The notes under the pieces were generated by a model, which did not search any database, was not told the DNA's origin, and saw only the letters and a list, made by a program, of their open reading frames with translations. From positions 1-20,231 of the forward strand of contig JBNKWA010000073.1 in assembly GCA_050299555.1 (NCBI GenBank): a DNA stretch of 20,231 nucleotides. The letters run 5' to 3'. The stretch's first letter is position 1. Each line of letters starts with the position of its first letter. This DNA is from JBNKWA01 sp050299555. Its GTDB lineage: Bacteria > Pseudomonadota > Alphaproteobacteria > Rhodobacterales > Rhodobacteraceae. A program made the translations under genes and the position numbers. This document shows, in pieces, positions 5,734-13,066 of this stretch.

Positions 5734-7725
5734 ATGGCGAACACGTCCCGGCGCAGCGGAAAGAGGCAGGCCGAGAGGATCGATGCGGGGCAGGCGGCCG
5801 AGGCCGGTGGCCGGGTGCCGGGCGCGGGGGGGGCGAAGCGATCCCGCACCGACGCCGCGCATGACCGCGACATCCTGCAGATGCGCATCGAGCGCAGCGC
5901 CGCCGATCTTTGGCAGCCGCTGGAGCGGCTTTACGGGCAGCACCCGGACTGGACGCGGTTCCAGGGCGAGCTGACCCGGGCGCTGCAGACCGCCTGGGCG
6001 GCACGGCCGCCGGCCCTGAAGCGGCTGGACCTGAAGCGCGACCTCGAGCCCGACTGGTTCCAGCGCTCGGACATGGCCGGATACGTGTTCTACATCGACC
6101 GCTTCAACGGCGACCTCAGGGGCGTGCTCGACAAGCTCGACTGGCTGCAGCGGCTGGGCATAACCTATGTTCATTTCATGCCCTGCCTGAAGCCGCGCAA
6201 GGGCGACAGCGACGGCGGCTATTCGGTGATGGACTATGGCGCCATCAACCCCGCCTACGGCACCATGGCGGATTTCGAGGCGGTGGCGGCGGCGCTGCGC
6301 GAGCGCCGCATCAGCGTGTGCGTCGATCTGGTGCTGAACCACACCGCCAAGGAGCATGCCTGGGCGAAACGGGCCCGCGCCGGTGACGCCGCGTTTCAGG
6401 ACTATTACCTGATGTTCGACGATGACCGCCTGCCGCGCGCCTATGAGCGGACCCTGGTGGAGGTCTTCCCGGACAATGCGCCCGGCAACTTCACCCATTA
6501 TCCGGAATTCGGCAAATGGGTCTGGACCACCTTCAACGAGCACCAGTGGGACCTGAACTGGGCCAATCCGCAGATCTTCCTGGAAATCGTGAAGATCATG
6601 CTGAACCTGGCCAATCGCGGCGTCGACGTGCTGCGGCTGGACGCCGTGGCGTTCATGTGGAAGCGCATGGGCACGCGCTGCCAGTCCGAGCCCGAGGTGC
6701 ACGACATCCTGCACGCGCTGCGCGCCGCCAGCCGCATCGCCGCGCCGGCGGTGATCCACCTGGAGGAGGCGATCGTCTCGCCGGCCGAGATGCTGCCCTA
6801 TCTCGGCCGCGGCGAGCATGACGGTCGCGAGGGCAACCTCGCCTACCACAACTCGCTGATGGTGCAGTACTGGTCGGCGCTGGCCAGCCGCGACACCCGG
6901 CTGATGACCCACGTGATGGCGACGCATTTCCCGACCCAGCTGACCAACGCCACCTACGCCACCTATATCCGCTGCCATGACGATATCGGCTGGGCGGTGA
7001 CCGACGAGGACGCGCGGGCGGTGGGGATCTCGGGGCCGGCGCACCGCGCCTTCCTGTCGGATTTCTACGATGGCACCTATCCGGGCAGCTTTGCCAGGGG
7101 CGCGCTGTTCCAGTTCAACCCGGCAACCGGCGACAAGCGCATCTCGGGCAGCTTCGCGTCGCTTGCGGGGCTGGAGCGCGCCGAGGCCGCCGGCGATGCC
7201 GCCGGGGTCGAGATGGCGGTGCAGCGGATCCTGATGGGGCACGCGCTGATCGCCAGCTTCGGCGGCATCCCGCTGCTTTACATGGGCGACGAGATCGCGC
7301 TGACCAACGATTACGGCTATCGCGAGGTGAAGGCCCATGCCCATGACAGCCGCTGGCTGCACCGGCCGGCCATGGACTGGGCCCGGGCCGAGCGGGCCGA
7401 GGCCGGCGACGGGGTGGCGGCGCAGGTTCTGGACGGGACGCGCCACATCCTTGCCCGCCGCCGGGCGACGCCGGAGCTGCACGGCGCCTATCCGACCGAG
7501 ATCGCCGACAGCTTCCATGCCGGGCTTTTCGCCTTTGTGCGGCGGGCGCCGGCGGGGCCGCTGGTGTGCGTCTTCAACTTCACCGAGACCTGGGCCTATC
7601 TGCCCGGCGCCTGGGCCCGGCACCACGGGGTGCGGCGGTTCCACGACGCGCTGTCGGATGCCGATGTGGTGCTGCATGACGACCGCATCGCGCTGCCGCC
7701 CTACGCGCGGGTCTGGCTGCGCTGA
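5734..7725 (+). CDS. Amylosucrase-type GH13 enzyme (subfamily 4)
   Basis: Glucansucrase of the alpha-amylase superfamily, expected to transfer glucose from sucrose to an alpha-1,4-glucan or to hydrolyse/isomerise sucrose. The 663 residues include the GH13 regions in order: DLVLNHTAKEHAWA (195-211), GVDVLRLDAVAFMWKRMGT with nucleophile D303 and R301, HLEEAIVSP with acid/base E345, and YIRCHDDIGW with H415-D416-D417. Subfamily hallmarks include FPDNAPGNFTHYPEFGKWVWTTFNEHQWDLNW and the SFARGALFQFNPATGDKRISG segment after region IV. AAGGAG (5722-5727) lies 6 bases before the ATG. There is no signal peptide, so it is probably cytoplasmic. The first ~45 residues are Arg/Ala/Gly-rich and look like an extension beyond the catalytic module. 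No glycogen or sucrose-uptake genes are nearby. A sucrose hydrolase or related specificity remains possible. Confidence 0.88.
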   Translation: MANTSRRSGKRQAERIDAGQAAEAGGRVPGAGGAKRSRTDAAHDRDILQMRIERSAADLWQPLERLYGQHPDWTRFQGELTRALQTAWAARPPALKRLDLKRDLEPDWFQRSDMAGYVFYIDRFNGDLRGVLDKLDWLQRLGITYVHFMPCLKPRKGDSDGGYSVMDYGAINPAYGTMADFEAVAAALRERRISVCVDLVLNHTAKEHAWAKRARAGDAAFQDYYLMFDDDRLPRAYERTLVEVFPDNAPGNFTHYPEFGKWVWTTFNEHQWDLNWANPQIFLEIVKIMLNLANRGVDVLRLDAVAFMWKRMGTRCQSEPEVHDILHALRAASRIAAPAVIHLEEAIVSPAEMLPYLGRGEHDGREGNLAYHNSLMVQYWSALASRDTRLMTHVMATHFPTQLTNATYATYIRCHDDIGWAVTDEDARAVGISGPAHRAFLSDFYDGTYPGSFARGALFQFNPATGDKRISGSFASLAGLERAEAAGDAAGVEMAVQRILMGHALIASFGGIPLLYMGDEIALTNDYGYREVKAHAHDSRWLHRPAMDWARAERAEAGDGVAAQVLDGTRHILARRRATPELHGAYPTEIADSFHAGLFAFVRRAPAGPLVCVFNFTETWAYLPGAWARHHGVRRFHDALSDADVVLHDDRIALPPYARVWLR

Positions 7726-7786
7726 CCCGGGGCGGATCGGACCGGCGCGTGGTCGCGTTTCTGGCCGCCGGGTTTCGGGGCGCGTG

Positions 7787-7803
7787 CCGGGTGACATGCC
7801 CGG
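7787..7803. other. Hairpin after the amylosucrase gene
   Basis: CCGGG (7787-7791) and CCCGG (7799-7803) form a short stem around TGACATG, 62 bases after the amylosucrase stop. There is no T-run, so it is only a weak terminator candidate. Confidence 0.25.
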
Positions 7804-7909
7804 TCCAAGGTCCAATTCCCTTTGCCGGCGCCTTGCGCTAGTGCGGTGATCGGGGCGGCGCTTTTCCTTCGCGGCCGCGGGACAGTCGGGCAAACCGGGA
7901 GGCGACGCC

Positions 7910-8530
7910 ATGGGTCAGGTGGTGACATTCGCGCAGCAGAAGGGCGGGGCCGGCAAGACCACCATCCTGGCGCATCTCGCCCATGCCTGGACCGAGGCGA
8001 AGAAATCGGTGGCGGTTGTCGATCTCGACCCGCAGGCCTCGCTCAGCGTCTGGGCGGGCCTGAGCGACCTGCCGCTGACGCTGATCGAGACCCGGGACTA
8101 TCGTGCCGGCGGCGACATCAAGGCCGCCGCGCGGGGCCATGACCTGGTGCTGGTGGATTGCCCGGGCAACGCCTCGACCATGCTCGACGCGGCGCTGCGA
8201 GAAAGCCAGCTGATGGTCGTGCCCTGCCAGCCGACGGTGATGGATGTCTGGGCGACCGAGGCCATCCTCGGCCTCGCCGCCAAGGCCAGGGTGCCGGCGG
8301 TGGTGGTGATGAACCGGGTACCGCCGCGGGGCAAGGCGGCCGAGGAGGCCACGGCCAAGCTGGCCGGGACCGGGGCGCGGCTGACCAAGGCGCGGCTGGG
8401 CAACCGGGTGGCGTTCCAGAACGGCTTTGCCACCGGCACCACGGCGCTCGGCATCGCCAGGACCTCGCCGGCGGCGGCCGAGGTCACGGCGCTGAGGCGC
8501 GAGATGGACAAGCTGCTGAAGACGCTGTGA
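7910..8530 (+). CDS. ParA/MinD-like ATPase (orphan)
   Basis: A 206-residue P-loop ATPase of the ParA/MinD group, which positions cargo on the nucleoid or membrane through ATP-dependent dimerisation. The deviant Walker A KGGAGKTT (residues 11-18) carries the signature lysine K11. It is followed by VAVVDLDPQASLSVWAG (A' motif) and DLVLVDCPGN (Walker B). There is no N-terminal DNA-binding helix-turn-helix, so it is the short type. GGGAGG (7897-7902) is 7 bases before the ATG. No parB or replication-origin partner lies nearby, so it is probably not the main chromosome-partition ParA. It converges on recR with a 6-bp gap. Confidence 0.88.
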   Translation: MGQVVTFAQQKGGAGKTTILAHLAHAWTEAKKSVAVVDLDPQASLSVWAGLSDLPLTLIETRDYRAGGDIKAAARGHDLVLVDCPGNASTMLDAALRESQLMVVPCQPTVMDVWATEAILGLAAKARVPAVVVMNRVPPRGKAAEEATAKLAGTGARLTKARLGNRVAFQNGFATGTTALGIARTSPAAAEVTALRREMDKLLKTL

Positions 8531-8536
8531 GGGCGG

Positions 8537-9133
8537 TCACAAGCCCTTGCGCGCCCTGACCGCGGCGGCGATGGTGCCGTCGTCGAGATAATCGAGGGCA
8601 CCGCCGACCGGCATGCCCTGGGCCAGCGTGGTCACCGGAACCCCGGTCTCCTCCAGCCGTTCGGCGATGTAATGCGCCGTGGTCTGGCCGTCGACGGTGG
8701 CGCCCAGCGCCAGGATCACCTCGGTGGTGTCGCCGGCCGTCACCCGGGCCAGCAGCCGCGGGATGCCAAGCTCGTCCGGTCCGATCCGGTCGAGCGCCGA
8801 GAGCACGCCGCCGAGCACGTGGTAGCGGCCGCGAAAGACCGCCGCCCGCTCCATCGCCCAGAGATCGGCCACCCCCTCGACGACGCAGATCTCGCCGGTG
8901 GCGCGGCGTTCGTCCTCGCAGATCGGGCAGAGCGCCCCGGTGGACAGGTTGCCGCATTCGGCGCATTGCCGGACCCGGGCGTTGACGTCGGCCAGGGCGC
9001 GGGCCAGCGGCTCCATCACCGTCTGGCGGCGGGCGATCATGTGCAGGACCGCGCGGCGGGCGGAGCGCGGGCCGAGGCCCGGCAGCCGCGCCATCATCTC
9101 GATCAGAAGCTCCAGCTCCTTGCCGCCGCTCAC
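8537..9133 (-). CDS. recR: Recombination mediator RecR
   Basis: With RecO and RecF, RecR loads RecA on gapped single-stranded DNA during repair. The 198-residue protein is of standard length. It has an N-terminal helix-hairpin-helix (LPGLGPRSARRAVLHM, about residues 17-32), a zinc finger with C57, C60, C69 and C72 (CAECGNLSTGALCPIC), and a Toprim domain starting ICVVEGVADLWAME with E86. The start is GTG at 9133; the nearby ATG at 9141 is out of frame and stops after three codons. It is the last gene of the dnaX-ybaB-recR operon, 16 bp after ybaB, and converges with the parA-like gene. Confidence 0.96.
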   Translation of the reverse strand: MSGGKELELLIEMMARLPGLGPRSARRAVLHMIARRQTVMEPLARALADVNARVRQCAECGNLSTGALCPICEDERRATGEICVVEGVADLWAMERAAVFRGRYHVLGGVLSALDRIGPDELGIPRLLARVTAGDTTEVILALGATVDGQTTAHYIAERLEETGVPVTTLAQGMPVGGALDYLDDGTIAAAVRARKGL

Positions 9134-9149
9134 CCGCGCATGACCCCGT

Positions 9150-9494
9150 TCAGAACGGCAGCTTCATGCCCGGCGGCAGGCCCATGCCCTCGGTCACCTT
9201 GGCCATCTCCGAGGACGCGGCCTCGGCGGCGCGGCCCTGGGCATCGCGGACGGCGGCGAGGATCAGGTCCTCGGCCACCTCGCGCTGGTCGGGCTCGAAC
9301 AGCGACGGATCGATGCTCAGCCCGGTCAGCTCGCCCTTGGCGGTGGCGGTGGCACGCACCAGCCCGGCCCCGGCCTCGCCGGTGACCGAGATCGCGTCGA
9401 GCCGCGATTGCGCCTCGGCCATCTTATCCTGCATCTCCTGCGCCTGCTTCAGCAGCTTGGTCATGTCGCCGAGCTGGCCGAGACCCTTGAACAT
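9150..9494 (-). CDS. ybaB: YbaB/EbfC nucleoid-associated protein
   Basis: A 114-residue dimeric DNA-binding protein of the YbaB/EbfC family. It begins MFKGLGQLGDMTKLLKQAQEMQDKMAEAQ, a long amphipathic helix, and continues with the family segments VRATATAKGELTGLSIDPSLF and EDLILAAVRDAQGRAAE. The ATG at 9494 is only 2 bp after the dnaX stop, so translation is probably coupled. The dnaX-ybaB-recR order is conserved widely in bacteria and ties this protein to DNA maintenance, though its exact role is not fixed. Confidence 0.95.
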   Translation of the reverse strand: MFKGLGQLGDMTKLLKQAQEMQDKMAEAQSRLDAISVTGEAGAGLVRATATAKGELTGLSIDPSLFEPDQREVAEDLILAAVRDAQGRAAEAASSEMAKVTEGMGLPPGMKLPF

Positions 9495-9496
9495 CG

Positions 9497-11473
9497 TCAG
9501 TCCTCCTCGAAGGGATCGAAGGGATCCCAGTCCTCGCCTGTCTCATCGGCCGTGGGCGCCAGCTCACCGGGCTGCGGCGCCACCAGCGGTTCCGGCGCCG
9601 TGACCGTCACGTCGCCCTCGCCCACCTCGGGGAAGGCGGCGCGGAGCGCCTGCAGCATGGGATGGGCCATGGCCCTGGCGCGCAGGTCGGCATCGCGCCG
9701 GGCCCGGTCCTCGGCGATGGTCGCGGCGCCGCCGGCGGCGACGACGCTGACCACCCAGCGCTGGCCGGTCCACAGCCTCAGCCACTGCGCCAGCCGCTGG
9801 GCCAGATCGGGCGCGGCGCCATCGGCCGGCGCGAATTCGATCAGCCCGGGGCGGTAGCGCACCAGCCGCAGCCCGGCCTCGATCTCGATCAGCAGACCCA
9901 TGTCGCGCCGGGCGCGGATCAGAGCCACCACGTCCTCGAAGGTCGCAAGGTCCGGCACGGCCGGCTGTGCGGGCGCCGGCACGGGCCCGGGTTCGGGCGC
10001 AGGTACGGGCGTGGCCTGCTGATGCGAGGGCGCGGTCTGGGCGGCCTCTCGCGGCAGGGCGGCGCTGCTTGCCACCGGCGCGGGGCGCGGCGCCGGCCGG
10101 GCCGCGGCGGCCCGAAGATCGCCGGCCGCGTGGGCCCCTGCCCCGCGACCGCCCGCCCCGCGATCGCTTGCCGGTTGCGACGCGGCGGGCGGCGGCGTGA
10201 CGGATTGGGACGCCGTGGATTGAGGTGGACCGGGTTGCGGCGCCGTGGATTGGGAAGCCGTGGATTGAGGTGGCGCGGGTTGCGGTGTCACCTCGCCCTG
10301 TAGCTGCCGCACGATTTCGCCGGGCGTCGGCAGGTCGGCCACATGGGTGAGCCGGATCACCGCCATCTCGGCGGCCATCATCGCGTTCGGGGCGACGGCC
10401 ACCTCCTCCAGCGCCTTGAGCAGCATCTGCCAGGTCCGGGTCAGCACCCGGATGGGCAGCCGGGCCAGATCGAGGCCGCGGGCGCGCTCCTCAGGGGTGA
10501 CGGTGGGGTCCTCGGCGGCCTCGGCCGAGACATGCACCACCGAAACCCAGTGGGTCACCTCGGCCAGATCGCGCAGGATCGCCGCCGGATCGGCGCCATC
10601 GGCGTATTGCCCGGCCAGTTCGGCCAGCGCGCCGGCCACATCGCCCTTCATGATGGTCTCGAAAAGGTCGAGCACCCGCGCCCGGTCGGCCAGCCCGAGC
10701 ATGGCACGGATCTCGGTGGCGCCGATCTCGCCGCCACCGGCGCTGATCCCGTGGGCGATGGCCTGGTCCAGGAGGCTGAGCGCGTCGCGCATGGACCCTT
10801 CGGCGGCGCGGGCGATCAGCGCCAGCGCATCGGCGCCGATGCTGGCCCCCTCGCGGGTGGCGATGTCGCCGATATGGCGGATCAGGTCGTCGGCCTCCAT
10901 CCGGCGCAAATCGAAGCGCTGGCAGCGCGACAGGATGGTCACCGGCACCTTGCGGATCTCGGTGGTGGCGAAGATGAACTTCACGTGCTCGGGCGGCTCT
11001 TCCAGCGTCTTGAGCAGCGCATTGAAGGCGCTGGCCGAGAGCATGTGCACCTCGTCGAAGATATAGACCTTGTAGCGCACTTCGGTGGGCCGGTAGGCGA
11101 CGCCGGCGAGGATCTCGCGCATGGTGTCGACCTGGGTATGGGTCGCCGAATCAAGCTCCATCACGTCGACATGGCGGCCTTCGTAGATCGCCTTGCAGGG
11201 GCCGCACACGCCGCAGGGCTCGACGGTCACGCCGCCCTTGCCGTCGGGACCGATGCAGTTCAGGCCCTTGGCGATGATCCGGGCGGTGGTTGTCTTGCCG
11301 ACCCCGCGCACCCCGGTGAGGATGAAGGCATGGGCGATCCGGCCGGCCGCGAAGGCGTTCTTCAGGGTGCGGACCATCGCCTCCTGACCGATGAGGTCGG
11401 CGAAGGTCTCGGGCCGGTACTTGCGGGCCAGGACGCGATAGGCCGGGGCGTCGTGCGGTTCCGGGGATGGCAT
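9497..11473 (-). CDS. dnaX: DNA polymerase III subunit gamma/tau
   Basis: Clamp-loader ATPase of the replicative polymerase. In 658 residues it shows Walker A GVRGVGKT (54-61), zinc-binding C73, C87, C90 and C93, Walker B FDEVHMLS with D140-E141, sensor 1 FATTEIRKVP, and the SRCQRF arginine-finger motif (R183). These are followed by the helical collar domain and a Pro/Gln/Ser/Thr/Ala-rich linker (about residues 390-490) with an internal tandem repeat. The tau-type C-terminal domain begins about PDLATFEDVVALIRARRDMGLL and the protein ends in an acidic tail, WDPFDPFEED. The ATG at 11473 follows a clear promoter at 11503-11531. No long A- or T-run that would allow a slippage-made gamma form is apparent. 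It leads the operon with ybaB and recR. Confidence 0.96.
   Translation of the reverse strand: MPSPEPHDAPAYRVLARKYRPETFADLIGQEAMVRTLKNAFAAGRIAHAFILTGVRGVGKTTTARIIAKGLNCIGPDGKGGVTVEPCGVCGPCKAIYEGRHVDVMELDSATHTQVDTMREILAGVAYRPTEVRYKVYIFDEVHMLSASAFNALLKTLEEPPEHVKFIFATTEIRKVPVTILSRCQRFDLRRMEADDLIRHIGDIATREGASIGADALALIARAAEGSMRDALSLLDQAIAHGISAGGGEIGATEIRAMLGLADRARVLDLFETIMKGDVAGALAELAGQYADGADPAAILRDLAEVTHWVSVVHVSAEAAEDPTVTPEERARGLDLARLPIRVLTRTWQMLLKALEEVAVAPNAMMAAEMAVIRLTHVADLPTPGEIVRQLQGEVTPQPAPPQSTASQSTAPQPGPPQSTASQSVTPPPAASQPASDRGAGGRGAGAHAAGDLRAAAARPAPRPAPVASSAALPREAAQTAPSHQQATPVPAPEPGPVPAPAQPAVPDLATFEDVVALIRARRDMGLLIEIEAGLRLVRYRPGLIEFAPADGAAPDLAQRLAQWLRLWTGQRWVVSVVAAGGAATIAEDRARRDADLRARAMAHPMLQALRAAFPEVGEGDVTVTAPEPLVAPQPGELAPTADETGEDWDPFDPFEED
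10202..10288 (-). repeat. In-frame tandem repeat in the DnaX linker
   Basis: A 42-bp unit (10247-10288) and a 45-bp unit (10202-10246) encode two near-identical peptide blocks, TPQPAPPQSTASQS and APQPGPPQSTASQS, around residues 396-424 of DnaX. Both unit lengths are multiples of three, so copy-number changes would keep the reading frame. Confidence 0.85.
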
Positions 11474-11502
11474 CGGGGTCAGGCTTCCCTCATCGGTCGC
11501 CG

Positions 11503-11531
11503 ATCATAGGAAAGCCCCGCCGGAGGGGCAA
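11503..11531 (-). promoter_or_regulatory. Promoter of the dnaX-ybaB-recR operon
   Basis: On the minus strand TTGCCC (11526-11531), a 17-bp spacer and TATGAT (11503-11508) make the best sigma-70-like match in the window, 30 bases upstream of the dnaX ATG. A GCCCC-GCCGGA-GGGGC inverted repeat (11514-11529) covers part of the -35 and most of the spacer and might be an operator. Confidence 0.65.
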
Positions 11532-11688
11532 GCAACCAGCCGTTCGCCCACCGTCGCCCGGCGGGCACCGTCTTGCCCCGCCGCGGCCTGGCCCGCACCG
11601 GCGCAGCGGGCCGGTGGGCGGGGTGCCGCTGATGGGCTGATGGGCCGATGGAGCCGGCGATCGGTCACAGAATGTGGCGACTGGACGC

Positions 11689-11717
11689 TTCCGGCCGGGA
11701 TCATCGTGCACTAGTGT
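11689..11717 (+). promoter_or_regulatory. Candidate promoter of the rhomboid gene, leaderless type
   Basis: TTCCGG (11689-11694), a 17-bp spacer and TAGTGT (11712-11717). The -10 ends 7 bases before the ATG at 11725, with no Shine-Dalgarno sequence between, so the message is probably leaderless. Confidence 0.4.
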
Positions 11718-11724
11718 CCGGCGC

Positions 11725-12654
11725 ATGCAGGGCGATGACACCGTAATTGACACCGAAGACGAGGTGACGCTGCGGCGGCGGACCCTGCCGACCGTGGTGG
11801 TGGTGATCGCGGTGCTGCTGGTGATACCGGAGCTGCTGGCCTGGCTCGGCACCGGCTATGAGGCGCTGACCGGCAAGGCCAGCATCGTCTCACGCCGGAG
11901 CCTGATCGAGACCTTTGCGCTGATCCCGTCGCGGACCCTGGGCCATGCCGATTTCAGCCCGCTGCCGGCGCGGTTCTGGAACCCGGCCTGTTTCGCTGAG
12001 GTCGTCGATCAGGCGATCGCCCTGCCCTGCTCGGCGCAGCGGGCGATCTGGGCGGCGCGATTCGTCGGCGGCGCCGAGTGGTGGCGGCTGATCACCCATA
12101 TCTTCCTGCATGGCGGCGTCATCCACCTGGCGCTGAACGCGCTGGCCTTCCTGCATTTCGCGCCCTCGCCGGCGCGGCGCATGGGGCCGGTCCGGTTCTT
12201 CGGCTTCTTTATCGCCTGCGGCCTGGCCGGCGGCTTTGCCTTCATGGTGTTCGGCTACGGGCTGGACAACCTGATGCTGGCGCTGGGCTGGTCTTGGCCG
12301 GGCGCCCATTTGCCGATGATCAGCGGTCAGATCCCGCTGGTTGGCGCCTCGGGGGCGATCTTCGGCGTCATCATGGCCGACCTGCGGACCCGGTGGGAGC
12401 GCGCCAGGCGACAGCGCGAGGACGTGCGGCTGCAGCCGCCCGGCGCCTATCTGCGGCAGATGATCGTGCTGGGTCTGGTGGTCAACATCGCCTTCAACCT
12501 GATGCCGACCGGGATCTCGGGCACCGCCCATATCGGCGGCGCGCTGGCGGGGTTCCTGCTGACGCCCTGGCTGGAGCACAATCCGCATTGGCAGGCGGTC
12601 CGGCGTGCCCGCGCCCGGGCGCGGTATCAGCGGGCGGCGGGAAACCGCCGCTAG
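11725..12654 (+). CDS. Rhomboid-family intramembrane serine protease
   Basis: A 309-residue polytopic membrane protein with the rhomboid catalytic motifs: HLALNALAF (H134, N138) in the second core helix, GASGAIFG with nucleophile S209, and AHIGGALAG with catalytic H269. These form the Ser-His dyad that cleaves transmembrane substrates within the membrane. The first membrane segment lies at about residues 20-40 (TVVVVIAVLLVIPELLAWLG) after a short acidic N terminus. An insertion-like stretch between the first segment and the core (about residues 50-115) may be a periplasmic loop. The C terminus is Arg-rich and cytoplasmic. The ATG at 11725 is preferred over the frame's earlier ATG at 11674, which would add residues from the promoter region. 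The substrate is unknown; it diverges from dnaX. Confidence 0.9.
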   Translation: MQGDDTVIDTEDEVTLRRRTLPTVVVVIAVLLVIPELLAWLGTGYEALTGKASIVSRRSLIETFALIPSRTLGHADFSPLPARFWNPACFAEVVDQAIALPCSAQRAIWAARFVGGAEWWRLITHIFLHGGVIHLALNALAFLHFAPSPARRMGPVRFFGFFIACGLAGGFAFMVFGYGLDNLMLALGWSWPGAHLPMISGQIPLVGASGAIFGVIMADLRTRWERARRQREDVRLQPPGAYLRQMIVLGLVVNIAFNLMPTGISGTAHIGGALAGFLLTPWLEHNPHWQAVRRARARARYQRAAGNRR

Positions 12655-12736
12655 GCCAGAGCCGCCCGGCACCGGACCGGTGTGATCACGGGGCGGGGCG
12701 CGGCCCGGATTCGGGAACCCGGGCGAGCCTCCGGTG

Positions 12737-12982
12737 TCAGATTGTCCCCGTGATCCGGGTTGGCGCTGGCCGGCGGAACGACAGGGGCCAGGCCGGGTTG
12801 CGATCCGGGCGGTCGTCGTCGTGTCGACGGGCAACCGGACGGCGAAAGAGGGCCAAGGGCCAGGGCAAGGCCCGGCGCGAGCCGAAGTTTCGGTAGAACT
12901 CGTCCTCATCCCGACGGCTGTCGGGAAGCTGCCGCGAGAGTGCCAACCGGGTCAGTGTTGCAGCGGCCATAAAGTCGATCAT
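12737..12982 (-). CDS. Small uncharacterised protein divergent from the LysR regulator
   Basis: An 81-residue frame starting MIDFMAAATLTRLALSRQL. The case for expression is the strong AAGGAGG site (complement of 12990-12996) 7 bases before the ATG, plus its position back-to-back with a LysR-type gene across an inverted repeat. The protein has no recognised domain: a short amphipathic N terminus, a charged DSRRDEDEFYRNFGSRR segment, then a Pro/Arg-rich tail that may be partly non-conserved. It could be a shorter authentic gene than drawn. LysR-type regulators often control the adjacent divergent gene, so this is the natural candidate target. Confidence 0.55.
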   Translation of the reverse strand: MIDFMAAATLTRLALSRQLPDSRRDEDEFYRNFGSRRALPWPLALFRRPVARRHDDDRPDRNPAWPLSFRRPAPTRITGTI

Positions 12983-12994
12983 GGGATTGCCTCC

Positions 12995-13066
12995 TTTTGC
13001 ATGATCGAAATATAGCTGGCTCAATCGGCGCTGAAATCGGTCAAGAACGGCAAGATCATTGCAAAA
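12995..13066. promoter_or_regulatory. Divergent promoter region framed by an inverted repeat
   Basis: TTTTGCATGATC (12995-13006) and GATCATTGCAAAA (13054-13066) are inverted copies with one extra T in the right arm, separated by 47 bp. The right arm abuts the LysR ATG, and the left arm overlaps the ribosome-binding site of the divergent small gene, so both messages would carry GATCAT(T)GCAAAA just before translation starts. A TATATT -10 candidate for the small gene lies within. This may be the LysR operator or a translational control element; both are inference. Confidence 0.5.

Noticed and set aside
5269..7911. 880-codon minus-strand open frame
   Set aside because: Only the last 116 codons (the lipoprotein at 5269-5619) are real; the rest is antisense of the amylosucrase gene and its downstream spacer.
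9497..11473. Programmed frameshift making a short gamma form of DnaX
   Set aside because: No long A-run or heptameric slippery sequence followed by a hairpin is seen near the expected position.
11474..11724. SRP RNA (ffs) upstream of dnaX
   Set aside because: The small SRP RNA is sometimes near dnaX in alphaproteobacteria, so I looked for the conserved GGAA-tetraloop domain on both strands and did not find it.
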